Source: Epilithonimonas hungarica (lineage in GTDB: Bacteria > Bacteroidota > Bacteroidia > Flavobacteriales > Weeksellaceae). From it: DNA of 64,000 nucleotides. Positions 45,308 to 55,848 of the stretch are shown here, in pieces. The stretch lies in contig NZ_FNBH01000003.1 of assembly GCF_900102265.1 (NCBI RefSeq), forward strand, positions 496,001-560,000. The letters are read 5' to 3'. Both the position numbers and the translations under genes were made by a program. The stretch's first letter is position 1. Each line of letters starts with the position of its first letter. The notes under the pieces are model-generated. The model had not been told where the DNA came from and did not search any database. It saw nothing but the letters and a program-made list of their open reading frames with translations.

Positions 45308-47281
45308 TTATTTTATCTTTAAAACCACGAAAGAATTGGATGGGATTTGAACAGAAAATTTCCCTTTTTTAATCACAGAATTCTCTTCCAGAGGTTTTAT
45401 GTTTTCTGTTTGAAAATTATTTTCATCAGAAAGTTGTGATGCTGTTAAGGTTGTTTTAGTCAATTTGCTTCCTAATTTGATATTTTTCGGATTGATTTCA
45501 ATTGATTTTTCCTGAGAATCTGTATTGACAATTTTAATAATCACTTCATTATTTTTACCGTCTTTCACCGCGGATGCAAAGAGTTGATTTTGACCTTTTA
45601 CAGCATTCCCGTTTTCAGAAATTTTAATTAAATCAGTTCCTTTATTATTGGAGAATAATTTCTGAACGTAATAATTGGGCGTTGCGTAAGAATGTAAATT
45701 ATTAAACCAAATTAAATCCGGTGTCCATTGCCAACCATCTGCGTGGGCAAAAAGCGGTGCATAGGAAGTCATTGTTACCACATCTGCATTTCTTTCAAGT
45801 CCTGTCATAAAAGCGGCTTCCGAAAGTGCGGTCTGCCAATTGTTTTTGTTGTCGGGTTTGACAACTCCGACTGATTGCGCAGCATATTCTCCTGCAAAAA
45901 CTTTTGGTCCGGAACGGTCATAATCATCATATCTTCCGGCATTTTTTGTAAACCATTCGGGCGAATTGTAATAATGCTCATCGACAATCTGCGCATTGAG
46001 TTTTTTGAGCTCTTTCCAACCGTAATCGAAAAATTCTCCGTCAGGCGACGGTCCGCTTCCTGAAATGATTTTGATATCGGGATATTTGGCGTGAATGGCT
46101 TTTTCAAAAATCTTGTAACGCTCTATGTAATCTTCTCCCCACTGTTCGTTTCCAACGCCAATGTATTTCATATTAAATGGTTTTGGATGTCCCATTTCAG
46201 CACGGATTTTTCCCCATTTTGTACTTTCGTTTCCATTAGCAAATTCGATTAAATCCAATGCATCCTGAACGTAAGGATTTAATTCTTCCAGATGTACCAA
46301 TTCTGCTGTATTGAACTGGCAAGCCATTCCGCAACTTAGAATTGGTAACGGTTCTGCTCCCAAGTCCTCGGAAAGCTGGAAATATTCATAAAAACCTAAA
46401 CCGAACGACTGATAATAATCGGGAGTCAGGCGATGGGCAAATCCGGAACTCCATTTGTTGATGAGATATTCTCTGTCTGCCACATTTCCCAATGTTTTTT
46501 TCCATTGATATCTTTCTGCAAGGGTTCTACCTTCAACAATACAGCCACCCGGAAAACGTAAAAATCCCGGCTGTAAATCGTACAATTTCTGAACCAAGTC
46601 TTTTCTTAAACCTCCTTTTCTGCCTTTCCAGGTATCTTGTGGGAAAAGGGAAATCATATCCATATTTACCACGCCGTTTCCTGTAAAAGTGATTTGAAGT
46701 TTTGCTTTTTCAACTGTTTTGGAAGGTGTGAAAACCGCATTGTATTTTTGCCAACCTCCACCTTTTATGATTGTAGAAACTGAGGAAATCATTGTTCCGT
46801 TTTCATCAATCATACTTGTGTTGATGGTAGAAATATTTCCCGAAATGTTTTCTAAATTAAAACTGAAATCATATTTTTCACCTTGATGCAAACCAATTCC
46901 TCTGAATCCTTCGTTTTCCAGCACATAATTTTTGTCGTTCCAAACAGTGATTCTCGCATAGTTTTTATTGGTTTTTGATTTATCGGTTATAATCGTCAGA
47001 AAACCGGAATCCAGATTGGGAGAAAGTGTTTTTGTGTTTTGCTGTTTCCAGCCCGTCAACGGTTCATCAAGTTCAAAACTTCGGTTCTTGATTAATTCAG
47101 CATAAATTCCACCATCGGCTGCAAAATTGATGTCTTCAAAGAAAATCCCATACATCGTTGGCTGGATTTTAATGTTGGTAGATGTTCCGTCCAAATCTAA
47201 AGTAAACTTTGAGGTTTGTGCCGATGAGAATGCAACGCAGGTTGAGAGAAGAATGGTGAAAATTTTATTTTTTGTTTTCAT
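45308..47281 (-). CDS. Alpha-L-arabinofuranosidase GH51
   Basis: A 657-residue exported enzyme with a signal peptide ending at SSA near residue 21. A carbohydrate-binding-like domain (about 60-215) precedes the barrel with catalytic acid Glu in YIGVGNEQWGEDY and nucleophile Glu in VFAGEYAAQ, and a C-terminal beta domain. It releases alpha-L-arabinofuranosyl groups from arabinoxylan and arabinan. It lies 137 bp upstream of araB and has its own promoter with the same AraR-type layout, so release and use of arabinose are co-controlled. Confidence 0.94.
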   Translation of the reverse strand: MKTKNKIFTILLSTCVAFSSAQTSKFTLDLDGTSTNIKIQPTMYGIFFEDINFAADGGIYAELIKNRSFELDEPLTGWKQQNTKTLSPNLDSGFLTIITDKSKTNKNYARITVWNDKNYVLENEGFRGIGLHQGEKYDFSFNLENISGNISTINTSMIDENGTMISSVSTIIKGGGWQKYNAVFTPSKTVEKAKLQITFTGNGVVNMDMISLFPQDTWKGRKGGLRKDLVQKLYDLQPGFLRFPGGCIVEGRTLAERYQWKKTLGNVADREYLINKWSSGFAHRLTPDYYQSFGLGFYEYFQLSEDLGAEPLPILSCGMACQFNTAELVHLEELNPYVQDALDLIEFANGNESTKWGKIRAEMGHPKPFNMKYIGVGNEQWGEDYIERYKIFEKAIHAKYPDIKIISGSGPSPDGEFFDYGWKELKKLNAQIVDEHYYNSPEWFTKNAGRYDDYDRSGPKVFAGEYAAQSVGVVKPDNKNNWQTALSEAAFMTGLERNADVVTMTSYAPLFAHADGWQWTPDLIWFNNLHSYATPNYYVQKLFSNNKGTDLIKISENGNAVKGQNQLFASAVKDGKNNEVIIKIVNTDSQEKSIEINPKNIKLGSKLTKTTLTASQLSDENNFQTENIKPLEENSVIKKGKFSVQIPSNSFVVLKIK

Positions 47282-47345
47282 TCTTGATGATATTATGGTT
47301 ATTTTTTTTTAAGAATTGAATAATTTATCTGTCATGCAGTAATAG

Positions 47346-47389
47346 CAAATATAAGATTCTATTTTTAATAAATGTAAAACAAACACTTA
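47346..47389 (-). promoter_or_regulatory. araR operator: GH51 promoter with AraR-type palindrome
   Basis: TATATTTG on the minus strand (47346-47353), then 15 bp, then the 21-bp palindrome at 47369-47389 with half-sites TAAATGTAAA and AACACTTA. The spacer sequence ATTCTATTTTTAA is shared with the GH3 promoter. Confidence 0.75.
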
Positions 47390-47445
47390 TTTTTTGTATA
47401 TAGCTCTTTTTTCTTAATTCTCATTTTTTACTTTGTATAATTCTT

Positions 47446-47480
47446 AAAAAAGCCATTACAGAAATTCTGTGATGGCTTTA
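47446..47480 (-). terminator. Terminator after GH30
   Basis: Arms AAAGCCATCACAG and CTGTAATGGCTTT on the minus strand, then a T run. It lies 27 bp after the GH30 stop and just upstream of the GH51 promoter. Confidence 0.85.
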
Positions 47481-47506
47481 TTGAAAAAAAATATTAAAGA
47501 GAAAAA

Positions 47507-50230
47507 TTACTGTTTGATAAACTTGTTGGTTTCCGTCTTTTGGGTATTCCCAGAAAGTATATAATATACTCCAGCCGAAAGTTTGGAAACATCGATCCTA
47601 TTCTTACCCGATGTTAATTTTCCTGTAAAAATCAAACTCCCTTTTGCATCAATGATTTTATATTCGGAATCCGAATTTTCGATCGTAACAAAGAGTTCGT
47701 TTTTTGCAGGATTAGGATAAATCTGTGCATTAGACCTAGTAATATCTCCAACGGCAAGTGTTTCGAATTCTAATGGCAAAAGTGAAGCTGAGTAAGTATT
47801 TTCTTCAGTAATATAAGCGCTGAACGCAGGAACAGTCTCGCTTCCGCTTGCAATTTTGTAGAATCCGGTAGTTCCACTCACAGTTTTAAGGACATAGCCC
47901 CCTATATAAGCTTTTATTGTGCTGTAATCTGCATTGAACTGATTAAAAACAATCGCTTTCGGCGTAGAAACAGTGCCAGACCCAGTGAATACAAACGTGC
48001 CGTTTCCGTTAACCAATACTGGCGTGTTTGCTAGAATTTTACCATTAGTAACTGCAGTACATAACACCTTAGATGATGAAGGCAGCATATTGTAGGCTTG
48101 TACACCACTTGGCACATTAGCTTCAAAAGGAAGTACGATCACGGCATATCCACTCAATGTTTTTGTGTATGATGCGGCAGTTGCAGTAAAAGCAGAAGGT
48201 GCATTAAAATCACCGCCCTGGTCGGACAATTCCAATGATGCGGCAACAGTTCCTGAAACAACATTTGTATTGGCTGATTTGGAAGAACCTGTACGGAATC
48301 CCGAATCACTACTGACATAAAAGATACTGTTTGAATTGGCCATTTTGCTTTTCCAGTCAGCCGACGTATTGATACCTGTTGTACCGGTGAAATCCAATGA
48401 AGTATAATAGGTATTTTCGTAAACATCCATCAGATTGCTATCGCCATCTGAGTAAACGCCTGCAAATTTCATAGCTTTCTCATTTGAAATTGCGAAATAA
48501 ACATCTCCGAAATTGAATGTCAGAATAGAACTGAAATTGCCATTTCTAAGTCCGATAATTCCTTTGCAACCTGTTGTAAGAACAGCTCTGGAGATATCAA
48601 ATGTCAAATCAAAATTAGAAGAACCTGACGACGGCAAGTTAACCGTTCCATAATTATAAGATTTTACAACGCCTGCATTATCAACATAATATAGGGTTGT
48701 ATTGGATGAAGTCGCCAGATTGCTCGTCGTATAACTATTAACGTGGAAAACCAGTTTGTTGTAACGGTCATCCAAACTGATGTATCCATTAGCATCTGTC
48801 ATATTGGAGCTGATCAGCGGCGTCGAATTATACAAAGTAGCCGTCTTGCCGCTTAGTTGGTAAATTGTACCGAATGCAGGGTTGGTAACAGATTGGGTTT
48901 CAATTTTTGAGTAGTTAATATCCTGACCGGTCATATTGGAAACTTCTCTGATATTACTTTTATCAAAAACAAAAGTTATAACACTTGATGGATTGACCTG
49001 AATGGTAGGACGGAAAGTTTCTGTAAAATTCTGATTGGAAGAAACCATATTAGAAGTTTCGTTGGTCATGATCTTCTGCGCAGACGTTGTATAGAATGGC
49101 AAATCTACTTTCAGCGTATAAGCATTTGCCGATGAATTTAATACCATCAGCGTTACCTTATCCCCGGAATCATTGATGTATGCAGAACCCTGCATCGAGC
49201 CCTGGTCGCTCCAGATGGCATCCAGTCTTTTTGAGCCAGTAGTATATTTTGCAAAATGAGAAAGGATGTAGCCACGCTTGGTAATTTCGCCAGCTACAGT
49301 TCCATATAGACCATCGCCCATCATCCCGTAATATCTTTTCGTAGCATAATGGATCCAGGCATTCCCTCCGCCTACCAATACATCATTAACGCTCTTCGCA
49401 AAGTCAAATGCATCGGTATTCCAAGAAAAATTCCTTGTGCCGCCATTAGAGTTCCAGTTGATCAGAAACTCTGTCATCCAGATTTCTTTGTTCGTATTCA
49501 GGAAACCTTTGTATGCAGAACCTATCCCGCCATATTGATGTCCTGCATAGATTTCAAATTTTGGTAATACATCCGCCGCAAGAAGTGCATTGGCGTAATT
49601 GTTTGACATTCCCACAGTTTCCGGTGCAATGATCTTACAACTAATAACATCTGAATAATTTTTCAGAAAATTGGTCATCTGGGTGGTTGTCCATGTACAT
49701 CCAGCATAGTCTACAACATAATCCGGTTCGTTTTGCAGAGAGATACCTTCCAACTCCACACCATTATTTCTTAGATAAACGACAAAGTCATTCAGATAAT
49801 TCGCAAAATCCCCATAATGTTCAGGTTTCAGAAAACCTTCTACCCCATTATAGGTTCCTGCATCATTGCCATTGGTTTTCCAAATAGCTGGCGGCGACCA
49901 AGGGCTAGCAAAAATCTTCAGACCTAAAGATTGGGCCAATTGAGCAGTTTCCAATGCAACTGACCAATTTTCCTGAGTAGTAGGAATATAGATCCTCATG
50001 ATGTTGTAGCCCGCTTCGCTACCCGCTCCCCACATTTTCTGGATCTCTGCAGAAGTCATGTGGTTGTAGGCAAACTGAGGACTACATACAAATCCTCCAA
50101 ATCCGGTAATTTTCTGTCTCGGTGTTGCATCGATACGAACTTTCGGAGTTTGAGCAATTAAATGAAAAGTGGATAAAACAATTGCAAAAAATGTGATTCT
50201 TCTAATTGATGTAGTAATAAATTTGTTCAT
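47507..50230 (-). CDS. GH30 glucuronoxylanase-like enzyme with type IX secretion tail
   Basis: A 907-residue secreted enzyme. A signal peptide (about 1-26) precedes a GH30 barrel (about 28-430, resembling subfamily 8) with acid/base Glu168 in LQNEPDY and nucleophile Glu254 in WMTEFLINW. Such enzymes cut xylan at positions set by methylglucuronic acid branches. Residues 440-620 form a beta-rich module of unknown type, 690-830 contain the segment YAVIVLPFEANVPSG seen in other Bacteroidota surface proteins, and the end is a type IX sorting domain (IYPNPAKNELFV to KFIKQ). It is the only clear type IX substrate in the window. It lacks the AraR-type promoter of its neighbours. Confidence 0.9.
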   Translation of the reverse strand: MNKFITTSIRRITFFAIVLSTFHLIAQTPKVRIDATPRQKITGFGGFVCSPQFAYNHMTSAEIQKMWGAGSEAGYNIMRIYIPTTQENWSVALETAQLAQSLGLKIFASPWSPPAIWKTNGNDAGTYNGVEGFLKPEHYGDFANYLNDFVVYLRNNGVELEGISLQNEPDYVVDYAGCTWTTTQMTNFLKNYSDVISCKIIAPETVGMSNNYANALLAADVLPKFEIYAGHQYGGIGSAYKGFLNTNKEIWMTEFLINWNSNGGTRNFSWNTDAFDFAKSVNDVLVGGGNAWIHYATKRYYGMMGDGLYGTVAGEITKRGYILSHFAKYTTGSKRLDAIWSDQGSMQGSAYINDSGDKVTLMVLNSSANAYTLKVDLPFYTTSAQKIMTNETSNMVSSNQNFTETFRPTIQVNPSSVITFVFDKSNIREVSNMTGQDINYSKIETQSVTNPAFGTIYQLSGKTATLYNSTPLISSNMTDANGYISLDDRYNKLVFHVNSYTTSNLATSSNTTLYYVDNAGVVKSYNYGTVNLPSSGSSNFDLTFDISRAVLTTGCKGIIGLRNGNFSSILTFNFGDVYFAISNEKAMKFAGVYSDGDSNLMDVYENTYYTSLDFTGTTGINTSADWKSKMANSNSIFYVSSDSGFRTGSSKSANTNVVSGTVAASLELSDQGGDFNAPSAFTATAASYTKTLSGYAVIVLPFEANVPSGVQAYNMLPSSSKVLCTAVTNGKILANTPVLVNGNGTFVFTGSGTVSTPKAIVFNQFNADYSTIKAYIGGYVLKTVSGTTGFYKIASGSETVPAFSAYITEENTYSASLLPLEFETLAVGDITRSNAQIYPNPAKNELFVTIENSDSEYKIIDAKGSLIFTGKLTSGKNRIDVSKLSAGVYYILSGNTQKTETNKFIKQ

Positions 50231-51022
50231 AACATAAAGTTTTATTTTTAATGATTCTTTGAATTTTTAAAAAGATTATCAGCAACTTTCTCCTCTCTAA
50301 AAAACATAATACGATAGCTGATGCAATTTGAATAAATGCATCTTTAATGAAGTTTTAAAAAGTTATTGAAGAGTTAGAGTATAAAATCAGTTTTTTAAAA
50401 TCTGACTAAAACCAAATAGTAGATTTTTTCAGTCTTAAAATTGTCATACTATTTTAAAGAGTAAATTATCGGCGTTCATATTAATTTTAAATTAGATATT
50501 ATTATAACCGAATATAATAAAAATATTCAACATTAAACCAATTAACATACGAATAAATCAAATAAAATACAATTTTTAAACAAAATACACAACGAATAAA
50601 TACAGTTATTTAATGAATAGCTTATCATTAAATTAATAATTAGTTAACATTAAAATGTTCTGTTAAAGAAATTTTGCCGATGCAAATATTATTATCGATA
50701 AACAAAAAATAATCATGATATATGATAAGGATCACACTAATTTATTTGTAAAAATTATCTAAAAAATATATTATTTGTAATAAAAAAAATCTTTTTATGT
50801 CACAATTTCCAATTGATCTGTTACGAAAAAAGCATATGAACTTACTTAATTGTTATATATTGAAAAATATTTGGCTCTTATCTTTATTTTCTCTAGTGAA
50901 AATCAATTAAAATTCAATCTGTAGAGTCATATTCAAATTGATGTATAAATAGAAAACCCTTCCATATTTAGAAGGGCAGCTAATTTAGAATCGGCTGGAT
51001 ATAAATTAGATCCATTTACATT
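50231..51022. other. 792-bp gene-free AT-rich gap upstream of GH30
   Basis: The longest gene-free stretch in the window, strongly AT-rich, with many stops in all frames. Apart from the GH3 terminator at its right end, no repeat family of the region, RNA gene or AraR-type site was recognised. The GH30 promoter must lie here. It could also hold a decayed gene, but no residual frame is visible. Confidence 0.6.
50953..50977 (-). terminator. Terminator after GH3
   Basis: On the minus strand GCCCTTC and GAAGGG arms with a TAAATATG-type loop are followed by TTTTCTATTT. It lies 46 bp after the GH3 stop. Confidence 0.8.
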
Positions 51023-53650
51023 TTATTTCACTTTCAGCTGAAAGCTTTTCAATCCGGATTCGTCGGAGGTTCCGCCATAGAAAATGGTGTAATCTCCTGA
51101 TTTTGGAGCCAAATCATCTACTTTTTCATCATAAAATGTAAATGAATCTTTAGAAATCGATAATTGGATATTTTTTGTTTCCTTAGATTTAATCAAAACT
51201 CTTTCGAAAGCTCTCAAAGTCTTTACTGGTGCTGACGCATCATTATTTCTTTTCACATACACCTGAACCACTTCTTCACCATCTCTTTCCGAGGTATTGG
51301 TAACAGGAATTGTGATCGTAATATTTTCATTGGAATTGATGGTATTTTTGTTCAGTTCAGCATTTCCATAAATAAATTTTGAATAACTCAGTCCATGTCC
51401 AAATGCGTATAAAGGTTTTTCAGTCATGTAACGATATGTTCTTCCCTGCATATCGTAATTTTCAAAACCCTGATGCTTGCTGGTTTTTGAAAGATTATTA
51501 TCAAGCTGTTCCAGATTTTTGTAAAATGTAATCGGCAATCTTCCGGACGGATTGTAATCCCCCGCTAAAACCTCTGCAACCGCAGTTCCGCCGGATTGTC
51601 CGCCATACCATGCATTGATAAGCGCATCGTAATTTTTTTCATCCTGCGCTAAACCAAGTGAGCTTCCCGTACAAAGGACAAAAACAACAGGTTTTCCTGT
51701 TTTTCTTAATTCCGCTAACAGTTCACGTTGAACCTTAGGAAGGTCGATGGAAGTTTTATCGCCACCTTTGAAACCTTCTGCATTCACCATCATTTCTTCA
51801 CCTTCCAGACTTGGAGAAAGCCCGCCTGCAAAAACAATGACGTCTGCATCTTTCACTTTTTCCCTTACGGCAGCGAAATTGACAGGGTCTTTTCTGTAGA
51901 CGTCAAATGTGATGTTTACATATTTTCCCTTTTGGGTGTGGTGCAACTCAATCTGATATTCTTTACCTTTCTCCATTTTTATAGGAAATTCCGAAGGATG
52001 TCTTGCATCGGGACCTTTTCTGGTTGCAATTTCTTTTCCATCAACTAAAAGTATGTAAACATCTGATGTTGAAGGTGAAAGAATCACATCGCCCGTGTAA
52101 GGACTTTTGAATACGCCTGAAATAATCGCCGACGTATTTTCTCTTCCTACATTGGGAGCAAGCTGAGTTCCGCCAAAACTGTTGTAGTTGATTCCTGTTT
52201 TATTGACAGAAATATTGGCAGATTTCCCCTTGAATTCATTGTTGTTAAAAAACTCTACTTTCATTCCTTTCTCACCGTTTTTCTGACTTAAAAAGTTTTG
52301 GTAAAGAGAGGTTCTGGAAGATGGGTCGGCGACTTCGGTTCCTTTTTCATAAATGATTTCAGCGTTTGGAAATTTGGTTTTGATTCCGTCCAAAATCGTT
52401 ACGATGGATGAAGGTGTTCCGTTATAATTTCCCAACTGCATCAATCCGTCATCGGCGTTTGGACCGACAACAACAATTTTTTTGATATTTTTATTTAAAG
52501 GCAAAATATTATTCTCATTTTTCATCAGAACAATAGATTTCTGAGCCATTTTTAAAGCCTGTTTTTTATGCTCTTCAGAATCCACAACAGTATATGGAAT
52601 GGAGTTCCAGTGAACGGAAGATTTTGGGTCGAGCATTCCCAACTCAAACCAGCCTTTCAGAATTCGTCGCATCGAAATATCGAGGTCTTTTTCTGTGATT
52701 AATCCGCTTGCGAGAGATTTGTTGAGATTGTTGTACGTGTCGCCACACTCTAAATCTGTAGAATGTTTCAGGGCGTCTGCGGCGGTAGTTTTTTCGTCAG
52801 GATGTGTTCCGTGGTACTGTTTCTGATAGAAATCTGCCAAAGCCCAGCAATCGGAAACAACCATTCCATCGTAGTTCCATTTTCCACGGAGAATTTCTGT
52901 CAGCAAAGTATTGTTGGCGCAGCACGGCTGTCCGTCGAATGCATTGTACGCACACATCACTTCCCTTACATTTCCTTCCAAAACCAATGCTTTGAAAGCC
53001 GGAAGATAAGTTTCGTACAAATCTCTTTTGGAAACTTCGGCGTTGTAAGAATGGCGGTTCCATTCCGGGCCGCTGTGAACGGCGAAATGTTTGGCACAGG
53101 CGTGGGTTTTGAAATATTTTGGGTCGTTTCCCTGCAAACCTTTTACCGCAGCAACGCCCAAAACAGAAGTCAAAAATGGGTCTTCACCGTATGTTTCCTG
53201 ACCTCTTCCCCATCTGGGGTCGCGGAAAATATTGATGTTTGGCGTCCAAAATGTAAGTCCTTCGTAACGCCCGGTTTTCTGGGATTCATCAAACGATTTG
53301 TTGTATTTTGCCCTGGCTTCGTCAGAAATCATTTCAAAAGTTTTGAGATGTTCCGGAACGTCCCAAGTCGCTGCCATTCCGATGGCTTGAGGAAAAACAG
53401 TGGCTGTTCCAGCCCTTGCAATACCGTGAAGCGCCTCATTCCACCAGCCGTAACCGGGAATATCCAATCTGGGAACTGCTTTAGAATTATCCATCATCAT
53501 TCCGATTTTTTCATCAACCGTCAATAACCTGAGAAGATTTTCGATTCTCTGCTCGACCGGAAGTTTGGGGTTCTGGAACGGATATTTGAAATTCTGTGCA
53601 GGTGAGAAAGCGCAGATGAAGAATGATAAAGAAAACAGGACTTTTTTCAT
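51023..53650 (-). CDS. GH3 beta-xylosidase-like enzyme with PA14 insert
   Basis: An 875-residue exported GH3 enzyme. After the signal peptide (about 1-19) the barrel carries nucleophile Asp267 in YDGMVVSDCWA and KHFAVHSGPEWNRH. The alpha/beta sandwich is interrupted by a PA14 domain (about 455-595), and a fibronectin-like domain ends the protein with VQVYVKR. The closest functional types are beta-xylosidases, with beta-glucosidase also possible. Its promoter carries the AraR-type palindrome, so it appears to be induced with the arabinose genes even though the product would be xylose. Confidence 0.92.
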   Translation of the reverse strand: MKKVLFSLSFFICAFSPAQNFKYPFQNPKLPVEQRIENLLRLLTVDEKIGMMMDNSKAVPRLDIPGYGWWNEALHGIARAGTATVFPQAIGMAATWDVPEHLKTFEMISDEARAKYNKSFDESQKTGRYEGLTFWTPNINIFRDPRWGRGQETYGEDPFLTSVLGVAAVKGLQGNDPKYFKTHACAKHFAVHSGPEWNRHSYNAEVSKRDLYETYLPAFKALVLEGNVREVMCAYNAFDGQPCCANNTLLTEILRGKWNYDGMVVSDCWALADFYQKQYHGTHPDEKTTAADALKHSTDLECGDTYNNLNKSLASGLITEKDLDISMRRILKGWFELGMLDPKSSVHWNSIPYTVVDSEEHKKQALKMAQKSIVLMKNENNILPLNKNIKKIVVVGPNADDGLMQLGNYNGTPSSIVTILDGIKTKFPNAEIIYEKGTEVADPSSRTSLYQNFLSQKNGEKGMKVEFFNNNEFKGKSANISVNKTGINYNSFGGTQLAPNVGRENTSAIISGVFKSPYTGDVILSPSTSDVYILLVDGKEIATRKGPDARHPSEFPIKMEKGKEYQIELHHTQKGKYVNITFDVYRKDPVNFAAVREKVKDADVIVFAGGLSPSLEGEEMMVNAEGFKGGDKTSIDLPKVQRELLAELRKTGKPVVFVLCTGSSLGLAQDEKNYDALINAWYGGQSGGTAVAEVLAGDYNPSGRLPITFYKNLEQLDNNLSKTSKHQGFENYDMQGRTYRYMTEKPLYAFGHGLSYSKFIYGNAELNKNTINSNENITITIPVTNTSERDGEEVVQVYVKRNNDASAPVKTLRAFERVLIKSKETKNIQLSISKDSFTFYDEKVDDLAPKSGDYTIFYGGTSDESGLKSFQLKVK

Positions 53651-53722
53651 TAGAGTTTATTTAGAATATCATCGAAATATCAAATTAGTTTCAAATAGAG
53701 AATTTCGATACTCGGTTGATAA

Positions 53723-53766
53723 CAAATATAACATTCTATTTTTAATAAATGTATTGTTGACACTTA
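53723..53766 (-). promoter_or_regulatory. araR operator: GH3 promoter with AraR-type palindrome
   Basis: TATATTTG on the minus strand (53723-53730), then 15 bp and the palindrome at 53746-53766 with half-sites TAAATGTA and TGACACTTA. Its spacer is almost identical to that before GH51. The rest of the 414-bp gap (53651-54064) holds only the reductase terminator. Confidence 0.75.
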
Positions 53767-53972
53767 ATTTGTCTGACAATTTTAAACCTATTTATATTTT
53801 AAGTTTAATATGTAAATCCGTTTTCGACATATTGCTGATAAATCTAATGGTTTTTCGTCCTCAGGAATCAAAATGGCTTTATTTCTGCGTGTTGAAATTC
53901 TTACGGAATGACAAAATGCCGCTGAAATTAATTATTTGTTATCAGACATAAATTTTAAAATAAACGAAACAG

Positions 53973-54000
53973 AAAAACCATCAGAAATCCGATGGTCTTT
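53973..54000 (-). terminator. Terminator after the aldo/keto reductase
   Basis: Minus-strand hairpin ACCATCGGATTTCTGATGGT followed by a T run, 64 bp after the reductase stop. It closely resembles the hairpin at 55813-55841. Confidence 0.85.
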
Positions 54001-54064
54001 AATTATTATTTATTTTGATTATACCTTTGAAATTTCAAGAAAAGCTTGGTGATAACAAAATCAA

Positions 54065-55113
<1,049 letters not shown>

Positions 55114-55119
55114 GTGATT

Positions 55120-55689
55120 TTAACGGATATTTTTTCTTATCCTGCTCAATGAAGACTGCGTAATTCCAAGATAAGAAGCGATATAGGATAAAGGAACACG
55201 ATTGACCAAGGTTGGAAATTTCTGAACAAAATCAAGATAGCGTTCCGCTCCATCCTGCGAAACCAGTTCGCTTCTCCTGATGATTTTTTCACTATGATGT
55301 TTGGCGACTATTTTTTGAATAATTTTATCCCAATTTATTATTGTCTGGGAGATTTCTTTCCAATCCTGTCTTGAAAAAACAATCAATCTGCATTCTGTTA
55401 TAGCTGACAAATATTCAGACGGTGTATAAATTTCGTCGATTGTATTTCCTGATAAAATCAAATGATTTTCATCAATGAAATATCTTGTAATTTCTTCGCC
55501 CTTATTATTGTAATAGAAAACCCGAATAACGCCGTCGATTAGGAATCCAATCTGTTTCACAGTCTTTCCGGCCTCCCAATAGAATTCATCTTTTCGGAGT
55601 TCTATTTCTTTGGCTTTGCTTTTTATGAAATCCAGTTGTTGCTTGTTCAGATTATCAAATTGCAAGATATAATCAATCAATTTTTCCAT
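55120..55689 (-). CDS. Crp/Fnr family transcriptional regulator
   Basis: A 189-residue Crp/Fnr protein with an effector barrel (about 15-115) and a C-terminal helix-turn-helix with LSYIASYLGITQSSLSRIRKNI. It has no iron-sulfur cysteine cluster. It is followed by the reductase gene 80 bp downstream. The same 19-bp motif stands before both genes, so it likely regulates itself and the reductase. The pair interrupts the run of plant-polysaccharide genes and seems unrelated to it. Confidence 0.9.
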   Translation of the reverse strand: MEKLIDYILQFDNLNKQQLDFIKSKAKEIELRKDEFYWEAGKTVKQIGFLIDGVIRVFYYNNKGEEITRYFIDENHLILSGNTIDEIYTPSEYLSAITECRLIVFSRQDWKEISQTIINWDKIIQKIVAKHHSEKIIRRSELVSQDGAERYLDFVQKFPTLVNRVPLSYIASYLGITQSSLSRIRKNIR

Positions 55690-55721
55690 TTGATAAAATT
55701 ACAAATAGTTGTTCATCATGT

Positions 55722-55740
55722 ATTTGACATTTGGCAAAAA
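55722..55740. promoter_or_regulatory. Shared operator-like motif before the Crp/Fnr gene
   Basis: ATTTGACATTTGGCAAAAA, 33 bp upstream of the regulator ATG, the partner of 55095-55113. The arms TTTGACA and TGGCAAA pair except at one position. Confidence 0.65.
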
Positions 55741-55812
55741 ATGTGATTTGACAATTTAAAATCGACAGAATTTTTAAATAAAGATATCAGCTTCATTCAA
55801 AATTATATTAAT

Positions 55813-55841
55813 AAAAAACCACCAGAAATCTGATGGCTTTT
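55813..55841 (-). terminator. Terminator after GH115
   Basis: Minus-strand GCCATCAGATTTCTGGTGGT hairpin, followed by a T run, 8 bp after the GH115 stop. Confidence 0.85.
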
Positions 55842-55848
55842 ATGATTA

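Noticed and set aside
52763-53527. 254-codon open frame on the plus strand
   Set aside because: It lies wholly antisense to GH3, whose catalytic motifs are intact, and its translation is rich in Phe, Ser and Cys without domain features.
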